Translations under genes and position numbers: made by a program | DNA from: Aedes albopictus | Lineage: Eukaryota; Arthropoda; Insecta; Diptera; Culicidae | Length of the DNA: 64,000 nucleotides | Direction: 5' to 3' | NCBI RefSeq assembly: GCF_035046485.1 | Contig: NC_085136.1 | Location: forward strand, 157,964,754 to 158,028,753 | The notes under the pieces: model-generated | Seen by the model: the letters and a program-made list of their open reading frames with translations, nothing else | Databases searched by the model: none | What the model was told of the DNA's origin: nothing | In this document: positions 11,614 through 24,264 of the stretch, in pieces | How positions within the stretch are numbered: position 1 is the first letter of the stretch | Layout: the number at the start of each line of letters is the position of its first letter

Positions 11614-12501
11614 GTGCACAGGACGCTGTTCAACATTGCGTTAGAGGGTGTAATAAGGAGAGCGGGGATTAACACGAGTGGTACGATTTTCACGAAGTCC
11701 GTTCAGCTGCTTGGTTTCGCTGATGATATTGATATTATTGCTCGTAAATTTGAGACGATGGCGGAAACGTACATCCGACTAAAGAATGAAGCCAGGCGAA
11801 TCGGATTAGTCATTAATGTGTCGAAGACAAAGTACATGATGGCAAAGGGCTCCAGGGAGGAATCACCGCGCCCGCCACCCCGAATTTATATCGACGGTGA
11901 TGAAATCGAGGCGGTTGAAGAATTCATGTACTTGGGCTCACTGGTGACCGCCGACAACGACACCAGCAGAGAAATTCAGAGACGCATTGTGGCAGGAAAT
12001 CGTGCTTACTTTGGACTCCGCAAAACTCTACGATCGAATAAAGTTCGCCGTAACACGAAGTTAACTATCTACAAAACGCTGATTAGAACGGTCGTCCTCT
12101 ATGGGCACGAAACATGGACCCTACGTGCAGAGGACCAACGCGCCCTTGGAGTTTTCGAACGGAAGGTGTTACGTACCATCTACGGCGGAGTGCAGATGGA
12201 AGACGGGACTTGGAGAAGGCGAATGAACCACGAGCTGCATCCGCTGCTGGGAGAACCAACCATCGTCCATACTGCGAAAATCGGGAGGCTACGGTGGGCG
12301 GGTCACGTCATCAGGATGTCGGATAGCAACCCGACTAAAATGGTTCTCGAGTGTCATCCGACCGGTACAAGAAGACGTGGAGCGCAGCGAGTTAGGTGGG
12401 TCGACCAAGTGGAGGACGATCTGCGGACCCTACGCAGAGTGCGGAACTGGAGACAAACTGCCATGGATCGAGTGGAATGGAGACGGCCACCCCGGCCTTA
12501 G
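11614..12501 (+). pseudogene. RTE reverse transcriptase C-terminal half
   Basis: A 295-codon open frame without the RT N-terminal blocks. It contains the catalytic box as LLGFADDIDIIA (about residue 32), the thumb region FMYLGSLVTADNDTSREI and the conserved tail GRLRWAGHVIRMSDSNPTK, RRGAQRVRWVDQVEDDL. The start is not a true start: the 5' part is joined to the linker by deletion. Intactness over nearly 900 bp suggests fairly recent decay. It is a molecular fossil, not a host gene. Confidence 0.8.
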
Positions 12502-12511
12502 CCTGATTGGT

Positions 12512-15305
12512 AAGGTAAGTACATGGTACATTTGGTGCGTGGGTAAATCTTCTTCTGGAGCCCATAGTAGGCACGACTTCCACTGATGATGCGCCTTCGT
12601 ATTTCACGGCTAGCATTGTTGTCAGCCATCAGTAAGAATCCAAGATAGAAGAGTTCCTCCACCACCTCGAAGGTATCCCCGTCAGTAGTCATATTACTAT
12701 CTGGACGGAGCCGGTCTTGTTCGGCTCCACCTGCCAGCATGTACTTCGTTTTGGACGCATTCACCAATAGTCTGACATTTACTGCTTCGCGTTTCAGGCG
12801 GGTATAAACTGTACAGTTCTGTCACCGTTCCAAATGTTCTGGCGATAGCGTCCATGTCGTTCGCAAAGCACACAAATTGACCGGAATTTGTGAAAATCGT
12901 GTTGCGCATGTTGAGCCCGCCTCGTTGAATTACACATTCCAGAGCGATGTTGAAGAATGGGTATGAGATTCCGTCAACTCGTTGCAGTCCCCGGCGAAAT
13001 ACGAATGAACTGGCTAGTTCACCCGAAACTCTTACGCAATTTTGCACACCGTCCATTGTTGCTTTTATCATCACAGTTAGCCTACCAGGAAAGCCGTTTA
13101 AGCTCTGTGCGGTCAATACTGTCGTATGTCGCTTTGAAGTCGACGAACAGGTGATGCGTTGGGATCTGGTATTCACGGCATTTCTGGAGGATTTGCCGTA
13201 CGATGAAGATCTGGTCCTTTGACGCCCGGCCTTCGATAAAGCCGGCTTAGTAACTTCCCATGAACTCATTTGTTTATGTGACAGACGACGGAAGATGATC
13301 TGGGATAGCATTTTGTAGGCAGCATTCAAAATAGTGATCGCTCTGAAGTTCTCACATTCCAATTGGTCGCCTTTCTTGTGAATGCGGTAGATTACCCCTT
13401 CCCCTTCCTTCTACTCCTCCGGTAGTTGTTCGGTTTCCCAGATCCTGACTATCAATCAGTGTACACAGGTGGTCAATTTTCCTGGGCCCATCTTGATGAG
13501 TTCAGCTGCGATACCGTTCTTACCAGCTGTTTGTAGGTTTTGAACTGTTGAATGGCATCCTTAACTTCCCTCAGCGTGGGTATAGGCTCATTTCCGTCCT
13601 CTGCTGCATTGGCGTAGTCGTTCTCTCCGTTGTCGTGGTCTCCCGTGCCTACGTCCTCCATGCCATTCAGTTGTTCGACGAAGTGCTGCTTCCACCTTTC
13701 AATCGCCTCACGTCCGTTCGTCCGTCAAGAGGCCTCCGTCCTTATCCCTGCATATTTCGGCTCGCGGTACGAAGCCGTTGCGGGATGCCTTGAGCTTCTC
13801 GTAGAACTTCCGTGTTTCATGGGAACGGCACAGCAGTTCCATTTCCTCGCACTTCGCTTCTTCCAGGAGGCACTGCGGCGAAAGAGGTGGGTCTGCTGGT
13901 TCCGCTTCTGTTTGTAACGTTCCACGTTCTGCCGGGTTCCTTGCTGCAGCATTACCGCCCGTGCTGCGTTCTTCACCTCCATAATCGCTCTATACTCCTC
14001 GTCGAACCATTCGTTTCGTCGACTCCTTTCCACGTACTCGATGATGCTTCCGGCTGTGTCTGCTTTTACTGTTTTCCAGCAATCCTCTAGAAAGGCTACA
14101 TCAATCCCACTCTCATCTGGAAACGATGCCTTGACATTTTGCGCATATGCTGAGGCGACATCCGGTTGCTTCAGTCGCTCAAGGTTGTACCGTGGCGGTC
14201 ACTGGTACCGTACATTATTGAAGACGGGAAATTTTGAGCACAGTTTGACCATCACCAGATAGTGGTCGGAGTCGATGATGGCGCCACGACAGGTCCTGAC
14301 GTCGATAATGTCGGAGAAGTACCGTCCGTCAATCAGAACATGGTCGATTTGCGATTCCGTCTGCTGTGGTGATCTCCAGGTGTAATGATAAGGTAGGCTG
14401 TATTGGATAAAGGTGTAGTCGTTGGCCGTAAAATGCGTCTTTGCCAGCATCAGTGCTTCCGGAGTGAGAGCTATGCACGTTTATTATGCTGAAGTTGAAG
14501 AATCGGCCCTTGATCCTCAACCTGCACGTTCATTCGTCGACCGGCCACTAACCGATCACGCGCCTCATGTCACCCATCACGATAAAAGCTGTTTCTAGCT
14601 CACGTGTGTTGCCGCAACTTTAGGAGATATAGTATTATTACCTCTAAACGTTCGCACCATGAATCCTGTCCAACACACCTCCTGCAGCGCTACGATGCCC
14701 AACCCGCGGTCCTTCAGTAGATCGGAAATAACACGGGTGCTCCCAATAAAGTTGCGAGATCGGCAGTTCCACGTGCCGAGTTTCCAATCGCAAGTTCTTT
14801 TTGTCCGCTGGGGTCGTTACCGTTGGTCTCGGCTCGTATTATTCTGTTGCTGATTTTCCGTTACAAAGCCTGGCGCGTAGGGTCTGACACCTGCCCCCAA
14901 CTTTCCAGAGGATCATGGTTCATAATGTTGAAGTTAGAGTCCTTCCCTGGAACTCGGAAGTTGATCAGCCGCCCCTAATATGTGAATCAGACGCTGTCAT
15001 GAGCCACTCCTTCTGTAGAACAGACGCTCAGATTTGCAGAAGCAAACCTCCCTTCCCTGTCGGCCTACGACCAAAGTTCCCACCGGGATTGGTTACCTGA
15101 TCTTCCCTAGGGATATTTAGGAGATGCTGGGCAGAAGCTAGTGATCTCAATAGGATCTGTATTGCGCGAATTACCCAGCATTTGCCGTGCCAGTCTTCCA
15201 CTGATGATGCGCCTTCGAATTACATGACTTACATTGGTTGTCAATCACAGTGGTAAGGATCCGAGGTAGACGAACTCCTCCACTACTTTGAAGCTATCGC
15301 GTCCA
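12512..15305 (-). mobile_element. RTE-clade non-LTR retrotransposon (copy C), minus strand
   Basis: Read on the minus strand: a leader (about 15100-14770), an endonuclease start near 14750, the [15 protein letters not shown] motif (about 14350), a linker (14033-13725), RT blocks ECENFRAITILNAAYKMLS (13360) and FIDF-like and FAND sequences, then the thumb start to 12512. The RT is truncated before its C-terminus, the reverse of copy B. It carries several frameshifts. A detached thumb-region scrap of the same family sits at 15184-15305. Copies B and C lie tail to tail. Confidence 0.75.
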
Positions 15306-15740
15306 TGATTTTTTAGGTTTCAGAGGAGTTTTAAGGCTTGTCGGGGGTTTCGGGAGATTCGGGCGATTCAAGTTCAATAGGGCTTTAGGGACTTTGAGGA
15401 GAGCTGCGGAGAAATTTCAAAAGGGTTCCAAGGCGCTTTTAATACATTTTAGAGGATTCATGGGACTTTAATAGAGATAGAATGTTTCAATGCATTTCAG
15501 ATGATTTCAGGGGGGCATGAGTAGAGTTTGAAAGAAGCCTACGCGGGCATTCGGGGCGTTTCAGGTGGTGTGAAGTTTCAGGGGGCATTAGTAAAATTTA
15601 AGGAAGGTTTATGGGAGTCTCAACGGAGTTTTTTTTTTAAGGGGTTTCTAGATGTATCGAGAGGTTTCAGACAGCTTCAGGGGGCATCAGTAGAATTTGA
15701 TGGAAGCTCACGGGATCCTCGTGAAGGTTCTCAGCAACGT
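15306..15740. repeat. Degenerate purine-rich tandem repeat
   Basis: Three to four loose units of about 85 bp sharing TTTCAGGGGGCAT and AGTARAATTT (for example at 15510, 15580 and 15675). Units are heavily diverged. No coding function is seen. Confidence 0.45.
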
Positions 15741-15809
15741 TTCCATGGAGGAAAGCACGATAAGCAAATAATATCGAATAAAAATACAGCCCGTATAATT
15801 GCACGGGTT

Positions 15810-16866
15810 ACGTACAAAAGGCCGAAACAAAAAAAAACTGAAATAACAAAAGGCTGAATTACGAAAGGCTGAATCACAAAAGGCTGAAAATGTCAAAATG
15901 CTGAAATAACATAAGGCTGAAATAATGATTCGACTAGTTTTTAAACGGCGAGCCTAAAGGCAACACTAACATCACAGAAAAACAGACATAACACTCTCAT
16001 TATTCATATCGTACACTGATATAAAGATCTTTATGAAAATTTGCTAGTTGGCCGACCACTCAGCCCTGACACTTGCATTGGTTTTGCTTGAGTTTGACAT
16101 TTGACGCACACTACCGCTCATTGGTTGATGATTCATTGGACGAACATGCTTCCGTTACTATGTTCGAAATCGGAAAGAGTTAGAACTGTTTTTCCGCGCT
16201 AAAGTATTCATTATTGATCGCCTACAAAACTATGACAGTATTTCTCCAAAGAATAGCATTATTTAAAAGACGGAAAGATCTCTGATCACATTGTTGGCAG
16301 CTGTAATGGCAACCAATCTCTATAACAGCATGACTCGAAAGAATAGCTCATGCTCAAAGAAGGAAAAATCTCCAATTGAAATACCATCAGTCATTTTTTG
16401 TGTTAGTTGGTATGCATTATTAGCCTCTTCACTAAGCACATTCTATGACTAGGACTCATATATGTAGCCGATCTGGTTAGCGAACGGGTAGTCATGCTGA
16501 GGGTGACGGGTTCGATTCTCCCTCGGGCCAGAAACTTTTTGTAATGGAAAATTTCTTCACAACCGCGGGCATAAAGTATTTTCCTGCCCGTCACACGATA
16601 TACAAATGCAAAGTGGTCATTGGCAGAGAAGGCTCTTAATTATTAACTGTTGAAATGCGGATAGAAGCTGAAAGCAGGCTTTGTCTCAGTTGGGAAGTTA
16701 CACCAGAAAAAAATAAGAAGAAGTGCTATAACTCATTTTCTGCATTTTTGCAATTTCAGCCTTTTGTGAATTCAGGTTTTGAAATTCAGCCTTATGTTAC
16801 TTTCAGCCTTTCGTTTTCAGCCTTTTGTGCATTCAGCCTTTCGAAATTCAGCCTTATGTTAGCATC
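15810..16866. mobile_element. Foldback element with AAAGGCTGAA subterminal repeats
   Basis: About seven spaced copies of AGGCTGAA at the left (15820-15930) are answered by about seven inverted copies, TTCAGCCTT, at the right (16755-16860). The interior is non-coding and holds a Feilai-type SINE (16455-16715). The comb-like ends resemble those of another element here (40074-40422, GGCCAAA words), suggesting a shared architecture. Exact ends and target duplication are uncertain. Confidence 0.6.
16455..16715 (+). mobile_element. Feilai-type SINE, diverged copy
   Basis: The tRNA-like head at about 16468-16535 has an A box (TGGTTAGCGAACGG) and B box (GGGTTCGATTCTC). It is followed by the body shared with the copies at 23617-23898 and 46875-47166, including GTGGTCATTGGCAGAG and AGCAGGCTTTGTC. 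It is clearly more diverged than those two. Pol III would transcribe it, with reverse transcriptase supplied in trans. Confidence 0.75.
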
Positions 16867-17540
16867 CCAATTGCACAAAAAATGCTACAAATTTAAGATT
16901 TGCATGCCTCTAATCTCCTGCAGTACCACGGTTTTCCGCATTTTCGAAGATTATTCTTTTAACAATACAATGGCTACCTTGATCAACCAACTGGCATGCC
17001 CGTGGGGCCATGCTACAGCATGTAACCCGGCAGAACATGACATGGTTCAGAGAGAAACACAAGACGCTTCTTAATGAAGAAATACAAACAGTCGAGCGTG
17101 AAGTTTGGAAACCACTCAATCAGGCCATTGTAAGCCGACGTGCTGTAGTGCTGGTACCCGGAAGGTTGAAAGTTTCTCCACCGGTCGGCATGTGTTGGCT
17201 TTAATTTTAGGTCTGCCAATTGCGTGTAATTGGAAAATTAGCATAATTCAACGACTTCAATTATGCAATCGGTTTATTTGTAAAGTTGCATGCTTTCGAC
17301 CCGTTTGGTGTTTTTGGGGTGGATAGCGATGGATGTAGAGTAGGCAGTATGAACGTGTCGTATAACGAAAACAGAAGCTGATAACAAAATACTTCCACAG
17401 CAGTTGTACACAAATAAACGCAAGAAAAATACTCGTTTTCGTCCGCTGCATTACAGTGGTCAACCGTGAAGTAATTATATAATTTCCCCATTATTTTCAA
17501 AGTAGTAGATCAAATACCTCAACCGGTAAACGCGTAGCTA

Positions 17541-17719
17541 TTAGCAACTCTAGCGTGCGCAGCTTTTTCTTTTTTCTCACTCCCTCTCGTAAGCAATCAC
17601 GAGGGAGAGGAAGATAAAAGAGGGGGCATTTTGTCCCATCTTTTATGTCACTCTTTCTTACGTTTATCGAAGAGAATAAGTGGGAAGAAAGAAAAAGCTG
17701 CTCACGCTAGTGATTAGTA
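17541..17719. mobile_element. MITE with about 23-bp inverted ends
   Basis: Left end TTAGCAACTCTAGCGTGCG pairs with the right end GCTCACGCTAGTGATTAGTAA (small mismatches), and AGCTTTTTCTTT pairs with AAAGAAAAAGCT just inside. The core is rich in CTCTCTC/GAGAGGAA. No open frame. Family unknown. Confidence 0.55.
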
Positions 17720-19130
17720 ATTGGTGTCAAAGCTTTCAGTTGATATGATAACTGCTAGAACTACTCATTGAACACTAAGGTACTTAGGACGTTAACACAA
17801 AACATATAAAATAATGCTTTATATCACAAATTAAAACCATTTTCATTGCAAAAGTACTTTAAAATCTGGTTTAGCCACCAAGTTCAACTTAGTTGTCTGT
17901 ACGTTACACAAAAAGTATTGCAACTAAATTAGTGAGCAACTACGGATGCAGATTTAATAATCAAATTTGTTATAAATACATAAGCAATAAACCTAAAGCG
18001 TTGATGCTTTGAAGGTAATGGTAGTCAATTCTTTTCATCCAGAAAATGCCTGATTCAACCATTTCAAACATAGATTTTGCCCTCTACTGACCATCTACAT
18101 CTGATGAGCATCAGGTATGGAATTAGCAGCACTTTTTGCCTGCCACTGCCACATGCATCGCGCTGATGTTCGAGTTAAATACTCGCAATATGACATTACC
18201 GCATGCAAAATTTATTACCCTCGAATGCGGCTTTTCAATGTGTGAAACCTCCGGAACCGATGGTAGAGGGATGTTGTCCATTGTAAACATTTATTTACCA
18301 CGTGTAGGCCCTAGCAATTCAGCTCAGCCAGCCAACCAACCAACCGATGATGCTTGATTAAAACCTACGAGAGTTGAAATATTTCACCATTCGCATTCTC
18401 GCACCAATCCATCCAGCTTAATGGCGGTTTGTGATGACGGCCTATGGCCTCTAAATGTCCAGTTCAGTGCACTGATGGCGGTTTTGGTTTCATGTAGTTG
18501 GGTTAGGATCAGCAGGATAACTACGGATATATGCATCTGATGGTCAACTGGTTTAACGCGGGTGTTTACCAATCCCTCATCATTAGCTTTCATCATTCTC
18601 GTGTTTCCTCGCACGTGTATTCACTCCTTGCTTGGCAGCCAGCAAGAATCGTTTGATGGAACGCCAACTGATTGAGTTTAGTATTTTTGCGGTTATGCTT
18701 TGTGCAGTCTATGAAACTGTTTGTGATTCGAAATGAATAGTTTTACATTAGCAAATGAGCTTCAGTACATGTTATTAAACAGGCCACCTATAATTAAGTT
18801 TAGTGAATTTAAATGTGCGTCAAACCAACAGCTGATCCAAATGTACTGAGAAATACTATGTACCTATTTAATTTTAATTGAATTAGAGATGCCACTTCAT
18901 GTGCAATATTTATCATTAGAATTTTAACTCATTGTATTGTACATTTAATATCTTCGACCAATACAAGAAATCTTATCAAGAATTGAAATGAATTTTTTTT
19001 TCAAGTCTTGGTATGGGGTAAATTTCATACTTGCTGTTTCAGTATCACTACGACTAATTTTTCCGCAATATAACAAACAGTTGCATTATGAATCATAATG
19101 CAATTGTATGATTGACATCGGGGGATAATC
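17720..19130. other. Gene-free AT-rich stretch
   Basis: I see no coding region, tRNA or bounded element. Open frames are under 80 codons, with no recognisable domain. Confidence 0.5.
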
Positions 19131-19898
19131 TGCTCAACAGACACCTGAACAGGGACGTCCAAGTAATATGGGGTTACGGACCGTCTTCTACAAAAACAAA
19201 ATAAAAGTAAAAGCCAAAACTACTCTTTTCTTGACCCACTAAACAGCATTCCCATGGTCGCCAAACCCTTTGTCTCTCCTGAACCACCAAAAAGGCATTG
19301 GTCCAGAGAGGGGCTAGTGCACATCGCACCCATAAGGTTAACTGTGAACATCGTTGGCTCGCTCTAGGGAGTCAACCAAGGTAGCATGTTGACACTTAGC
19401 CAGTTTCCCGAATGGTCCTTACCACCCCCTTTGTTCTCGGAAGGCAGGCAGGGTCTACATCACACCTGCTTCCAACTGTACAGCATGTATCAAAACTGAT
19501 AAGGGCCTATCAGCCAGCACACAGGAAAACGTGCCGGCATGGGCCCTTCACCTGCTCCGACCCCGCCGAGGACCCTTTTCCAATCGCAGCTTATTTCCAA
19601 CCCAGTAGACCAGCGCCGGACGTTGGGCAGCAGGGATTACAATCCCGAGGCCTGACGATCCCCCCATCTTGCGTGTCTGTCGCGTAGTCGCTGGCTAAGA
19701 ATAGGACTACTAACCCCAATTCAAGGTGTCAAGCGACCCGTGCCGAGATATGAGTGATCGAGGAGGTGAAAATATGCTCGATCGTTAACGGAGCCTGTGG
19801 GGTACTTGGGCTCCTCCTCAATATTTCGTCCCATACCGCTTTAATGCAGGGCTCTGGCGTACTGAACCTCCTTTCCCGTGCAACTCGTAAGATTAACT

Positions 19899-21440
19899 AT
19901 GGAGACTACTAAACAAACAAATCAATCAGAAGCTAGTGGTAGTGGAGAGGCTAACCCCTTTGCAATAAGTGGATTGACTAGATCTCCGTTAAGGAGGAGT
20001 GAGGAGGCAGGAACTTTAAGCTGCGCACGCAGCTCCAGCGTGGGAGCTCCGATACATTCCCCGGCTAGCCTGCCGGTGGAGATATTGGACGGAGCGTGGT
20101 TTGGTTGATGACCCTAACCAAAAGAAGGGCTGTCCGCGATTGAGGTGGCAGAGCAGCAGCTTGGCAAAATAATCGACTTTGCGTCCACAAAGTCCAACAT
20201 AAGTAAGGACCTGAAAACGTACCTATTGCGACTTTGTAAATCGATGGACTATCAGAAGGCCGGCTCCAGAGGCACGTTATCCTCCATTTGGGACATTTGT
20301 GCCATTACGAAGTCTACCCAGACGGAGGCTTTCCCTTTTCACAGGAAGTCCAAAAGGGGTGGCGGATGCAACTGCTTGTGATAAGCACTCGCAGAAACGG
20401 GAGAGGCAGCTGTCAGGTGAGAAACTACCAGATGGCGCTAGGCAACTATTAACCTGAAGGTCGTTAGTAATGCCGGCAAGTTGGACCCCAGGCGTCTCGG
20501 AAAGCTGGGAAGGGCGGGCCTGAAAAGGCTGGCCCGTTCCGGATGGAAGGGAACAGAGGGTTGCGATCGTTGTTAGGCTCTCAGCAACCACAGAGTAGGA
20601 TGAACCAAGGGAAGGATCCCCCCTTAGGCGAAAGTCGAGCGGAAGGGGAAGAAGGAATAATCGCAGGTCGAGGAGATCAGGGACGCCAAACCAAGAAGAC
20701 TAAAATAGTAGGTGCCAAGCGCGAGAAAGGCGATACGCTCGTCATCAAGACCGAACAGTCTAAGTACTCGGACGTCTTGAAGACGATGCGAAGTGACGCC
20801 AAGCTTGTGGATCTGGGAGCCGACGTGCAAAGTATTAGACGTACTCGTACGGGAGAAATTATCCTAGAGCTCAAGCGTGACAAGGAACGCAAGGGCGCCG
20901 CCTACAAAAGTTTGGCGGAAGAGGTCCTTACAAAGGGGTCGAAGTGAGGGCTCTTACAGTGGAGGCGACTCTGAAGGTGAAAAACCTAGACGACGTTACC
21001 GAAGCGAGAGAGCTCGTCACAGCACTGTGGCAACAGTATGAGATGTAGGTGGCCACAGCAGCCGTTCGGCTACGAAAGGGGCCGTCAGGGACACAGGTAG
21101 ACTTGGTTATGCTACCTGTGACGGTCGTAAAAAAGATCTTTTAAGTAGGGAAACCCCAGCTAGGCTGGTGCATATGTCATCTGACCTTCCATGAGCTACC
21201 GGAGATTTGTTTCAGTTGTCTAAACCAGGACACAAGTCATGGGACGGCAAAGGCTCTGACAGGAACAAACTGTGCAGGAGATGTGGCGCCGAAGTCCATA
21301 AGGCACAAGGCTACATGAATCCACCCATTTGTCTGATTTGTACCTGAAAATCCGTGAACAGCAGGCATCTAACGGGTGGTCCAAGGGGCCCGGCCTTCCA
21401 GAAAGCCTTAGTAAACAAATCACAGTGCAGGTAACAGAGC
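19899..21440 (+). pseudogene. R1-clade gag, copy 2
   Basis: The ATG at 19899 begins METTKQTNQSEASG and stays open to about 20106. A second open frame at 20543-20947 matches the middle of copy 1 gag, including SKYSDVLKTMRSDAKLVDLGADV. Knuckle remnants appear at about 21210-21360 but lack several cysteines. The protein is broken by at least three frame changes. This copy gives the likely native gag start, which copy 1 lacks because it runs off the window. Confidence 0.65.
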
Positions 21441-21449
21441 TGAACATGT

Positions 21450-23231
21450 GTGAACCACTTTGACGCAGCTCAGCAACTGCTTTGTCAGGCGGCTTCTGAG
21501 TGGGAGTCGGACATCGCCATAGCGGGCCCATACCGAGTACCAGCCGGCGCTGATGGGTCCAGAAAAATAGCGGCGATATGGACGACGGGTAAATACCCCG
21601 TCCAGGATTTGATGTCTACAACCAACGAGGATTTCGTGGTCGCCAAAGTAAACGGAGACTTCTTCTGTAGCTATTTTGCGCATCCGCGGTGGTCGATCGA
21701 GCAGTTCACGCAGATGCTGGACTGCATGACGGCCGTGCTGGCAGGGCGAAGGCCGGTGGTAGTAGCGTGGTCGGATTAGCGTGGCAATGCCTGGGCCGTG
21801 GAATGGGGAAGCCGTTTCACGAACCAGCGCAGCGGAGTCAGATCCTGCTAGAGACACTGACCATACTAGATGTCGACCTGGCTAATGTCGGTCGATTATT
21901 GGTGTTACTTTTTGTAGTTATGGCCTAACAAGTAGTTCGAACTAGAGAGTAGACGACAGCTACACTCACAGTGATCACCTGACGGTTCGCTACAGTATCG
22001 ACTACAACAATTGTAGGCAGCGAGTGAAGGAAGAGGCGGCTAGGCCTAGGCCATTCCCGCACAGGTGGAAGACATCATATAACGACGAAGGGGTATTTAG
22101 GGAGGCGCTCCACAGTGAGCGAAACCTACTTGGTTTAGACGGTACAAGCTGGTAGCGGTGCTCTCGCGTGCGTGCGATGCGACTGAAGTGCCGACTCAAG
22201 CGATTGCGGACCTGCGCTACGTCTGCCTACGGGCTAGGTGACGGACGCAGCGCACACGATCTGAGCAAGAGCGACATGATCGACGAGTGATGTTCGCCGT
22301 AGCAAAATTCGCGCTGAAGACCGAAATTAAGGGCAAGCAAAACGGCCTGCTTTGAGGGGCTCTGTCAGAGTGCCAATGCGAATCCGTGGGGTGACGCCTA
22401 CAGGTTCGTGATGGCCAAGACGAGAGGTGTAATGACTCCTGCAGATCAATCTCCAGAGATGTTGAAAGGGATTATCGAGGGCTTTTTCCGCTTCATGATC
22501 CTAGTTCTTGGCCTCCTTTCGTAGGACAGCCGGGGACTGGGGCTGGCGATGAGTCCTGACGGAGTTCCGAACCTGGCCTTAAAAGTAGCTAATGCAGAGG
22601 CTTCCGCGATGTTCAGGTCTGCGATGCTGGACGAGGGAGTTTTGACAATATGTTTGATCGATACGGTGGGAAACGTGCACGATAAGATCATGTTGAGGCA
22701 CACCGAAGGTAAAAACGGTCTTTCGAGTAGCCAGTACGGCTTCCGGAAAGGGAGGTCGATCGTAGACGCTATCCTGCCGGTTACAAAAACTGCCGATAGA
22801 GCACTTGAGCATAAGAGAAGGGGGATTCGCTACTGTGCACTATTGACTCTGGATGTAAGGAATGCGTTTAATAACGCCAGCTGGTCTGCTATTGTCGGTG
22901 CGCTATTGCGTCTGGACTACCCGGGTACCTGTACAAGATACTCGGAAGTTACTTCCAGAATCGAGTCCTAGTTTACGACACAGAGTTGGGTCAGAAGTAG
23001 TTTCACATAGCCTCAGGAAACCCGCAAGGTTCCATCCTGGGTCCGGTGTTATGGAATGTCATGTACGACGAGATGTTGAGGTTAGAGTACCCAGTGGGAG
23101 TGAAGCTTGTTGGCTTTGCCGACGACATTACGCTCGACGTCTACGGTGAGACGATCGAAGAGGTGAAGTTTACTACCGACCACTCGATCAAGGTAGTGGA
23201 GGCGTGGATGAGGTCCAGGAAACTAGAGTAG
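21450..23231 (+). pseudogene. R1-clade endonuclease and RT remnants, copy 2
   Basis: The frame at 21450-21779 encodes endonuclease sequence including KIAAIWTTGKYPVQDLMS. RT pieces at 22549-22971 include SSQYGFRKGRSIVDAI, and the piece at 23046-23231 carries the catalytic GFADDITLDVYGETI. Frame changes separate them. The endonuclease stretch spans, uninterrupted, the point where copy 1 has a Helitron. Confidence 0.7.
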
Positions 23232-23616
23232 GCTCACCACAAAACCAAGGTGACGGTTGTGTACAACCGGAAGTCGGAGCAGCAGGCGGTGATCAGTGTA
23301 GGTGATTGCACTATCACATCGAAGCGATCCGTCAAACACTTGGGAGTGATGATCGACGATAAGTTCCGAATGCTACCGTGATAAGCTGGAAAATACTTAC
23401 AGGCTGATGTGCCTGAGGGTTGTGAGCGCGTACTGTGTCACACGACGCGCTCAGCGGTGGTATGGTGCCTGTCGGCATCCCTTTCAGGGAGGACATGGAG
23501 TGCTTCGAAATGCGCGGCACAAGAGACATACGCAGGACTGTCAGGATGGCCTCTATGGTCAAATGGAAGCGCGCGTGGCACAGTTCCACCAAAGGAAGGT
23601 GGACTCATATGTTGAT

Positions 23617-23898
23617 TTTCTCTCTCTTCTTGACGTAACGTCCTCATTGGGACAAAGCCTGCTTCTCAGCTTAGTGTTCTATGAGCACTTCCACAGTTAT
23701 TAACTGAGAGCTTCCTCTGCCAATGACCATTTTGCATGCGTATGTCGTGTGGCAGGCACGAAGATACTCTATGCCCAAGGAAGTCAAGGAAATTTCCTTT
23801 ACGAAAAGATCCTGGACCGACCGGGAATCGAACCCGTCACCCTCAGCATGGTCATGCTGAATACCCGTGCGTTTACCGCCTCGGCTATATGGGCCCTA
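23617..23898 (-). mobile_element. Feilai SINE, 9-bp target duplication
   Basis: A 282-bp tRNA-headed SINE flanked by TATGTTGAT at 23608-23616 and 23899-23907. Read on the minus strand it starts near GGGCCCATATAGCCGAGGCGG, with B box GGGTTCGATTCC, and ends in a GAGAGA/AAA-rich tail. It is almost identical over its length to the copy at 46875-47166. The head looks like a tRNA but is part of a retroposon, not a tRNA gene. Confidence 0.85.
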
Positions 23899-24264
23899 TA
23901 TGTTGATACCGAGGGTAGATAATTGGATTAATAGGTGCCATGTGGAAGTTACATTCCACCTGACACAGGTCCTTGCAGACCATGACCTGCTTTCGACAGT
24001 ATCTACACTGTTTTGGGCATGCGTATTCTCCCGAATGCCCTGTTTGTGCTGGTTTAGAGGAAACGGCGGGACACGTTGTGTTCATGTGCCCATGTTTTCA
24101 CACAATGCGTGAGCGCATGCTTGCCACATGTGGAGAGGACACAACTCCGGACAATCTTGTCTAGAGGATGTGTAGGGATCACTTTGGCAGGAACGCCGTT
24201 TCAACGGCTATCACCCATATCGTCTGGGAGCCACAGAGGAGGTGGCGCGAGGACTCTGAGAATG

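Larger units (their letters stand above)
9916..12501 (+). mobile_element. RTE-clade non-LTR retrotransposon (copy B), internally deleted
   Basis: The element has a 5' leader (about 9916-10350), an endonuclease (about 10330-11340) and the C-terminal half of the RT (11614-12501). Between them the fingers and first palm blocks of the RT are missing: the endonuclease-to-RT linker (to about 11600) runs straight into LFNIALEGVIRRAG. BovB/RTE proteins share the layout and the LGSLVTADNDTSREIQRRI region. It abuts copy C (12512 on, opposite strand). Confidence 0.75.
19140..24264 (+). mobile_element. R1-clade non-LTR retrotransposon, copy 2
   Basis: The longer of two copies. It has a 5' leader of about 760 bp (19140-19898), gag from 19899, knuckle region (about 21170-21440), endonuclease (21450-21779), RT with FADD box (22549-23231) and a C-terminal cysteine-rich segment (about 23970-24165, CPVCAGLEETAGHVVF). 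Stops and frameshifts occur throughout. A Feilai SINE (23617-23898) and a large TIR element (24265-25133) interrupt it. Related 3' sequence continues at 25134-25480 but partly repeats earlier RT sequence, so the 3' end is rearranged. The left boundary is approximate. Confidence 0.75.

Noticed and set aside
10418..12501. Host gene resembling craniofacial development protein 2
   Set aside because: The apurinic-endonuclease and RT motifs show it is an RTE-type retrotransposon; that name is a common misannotation.
23820..23890. tRNA gene-like segments with B boxes (also 16470, 28120-28195, 47085-47150, 53185-53250)
   Set aside because: Each is the head of a SINE with target duplications or a shared non-tRNA body, and the acceptor stems are degraded. 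They are not tRNA genes.
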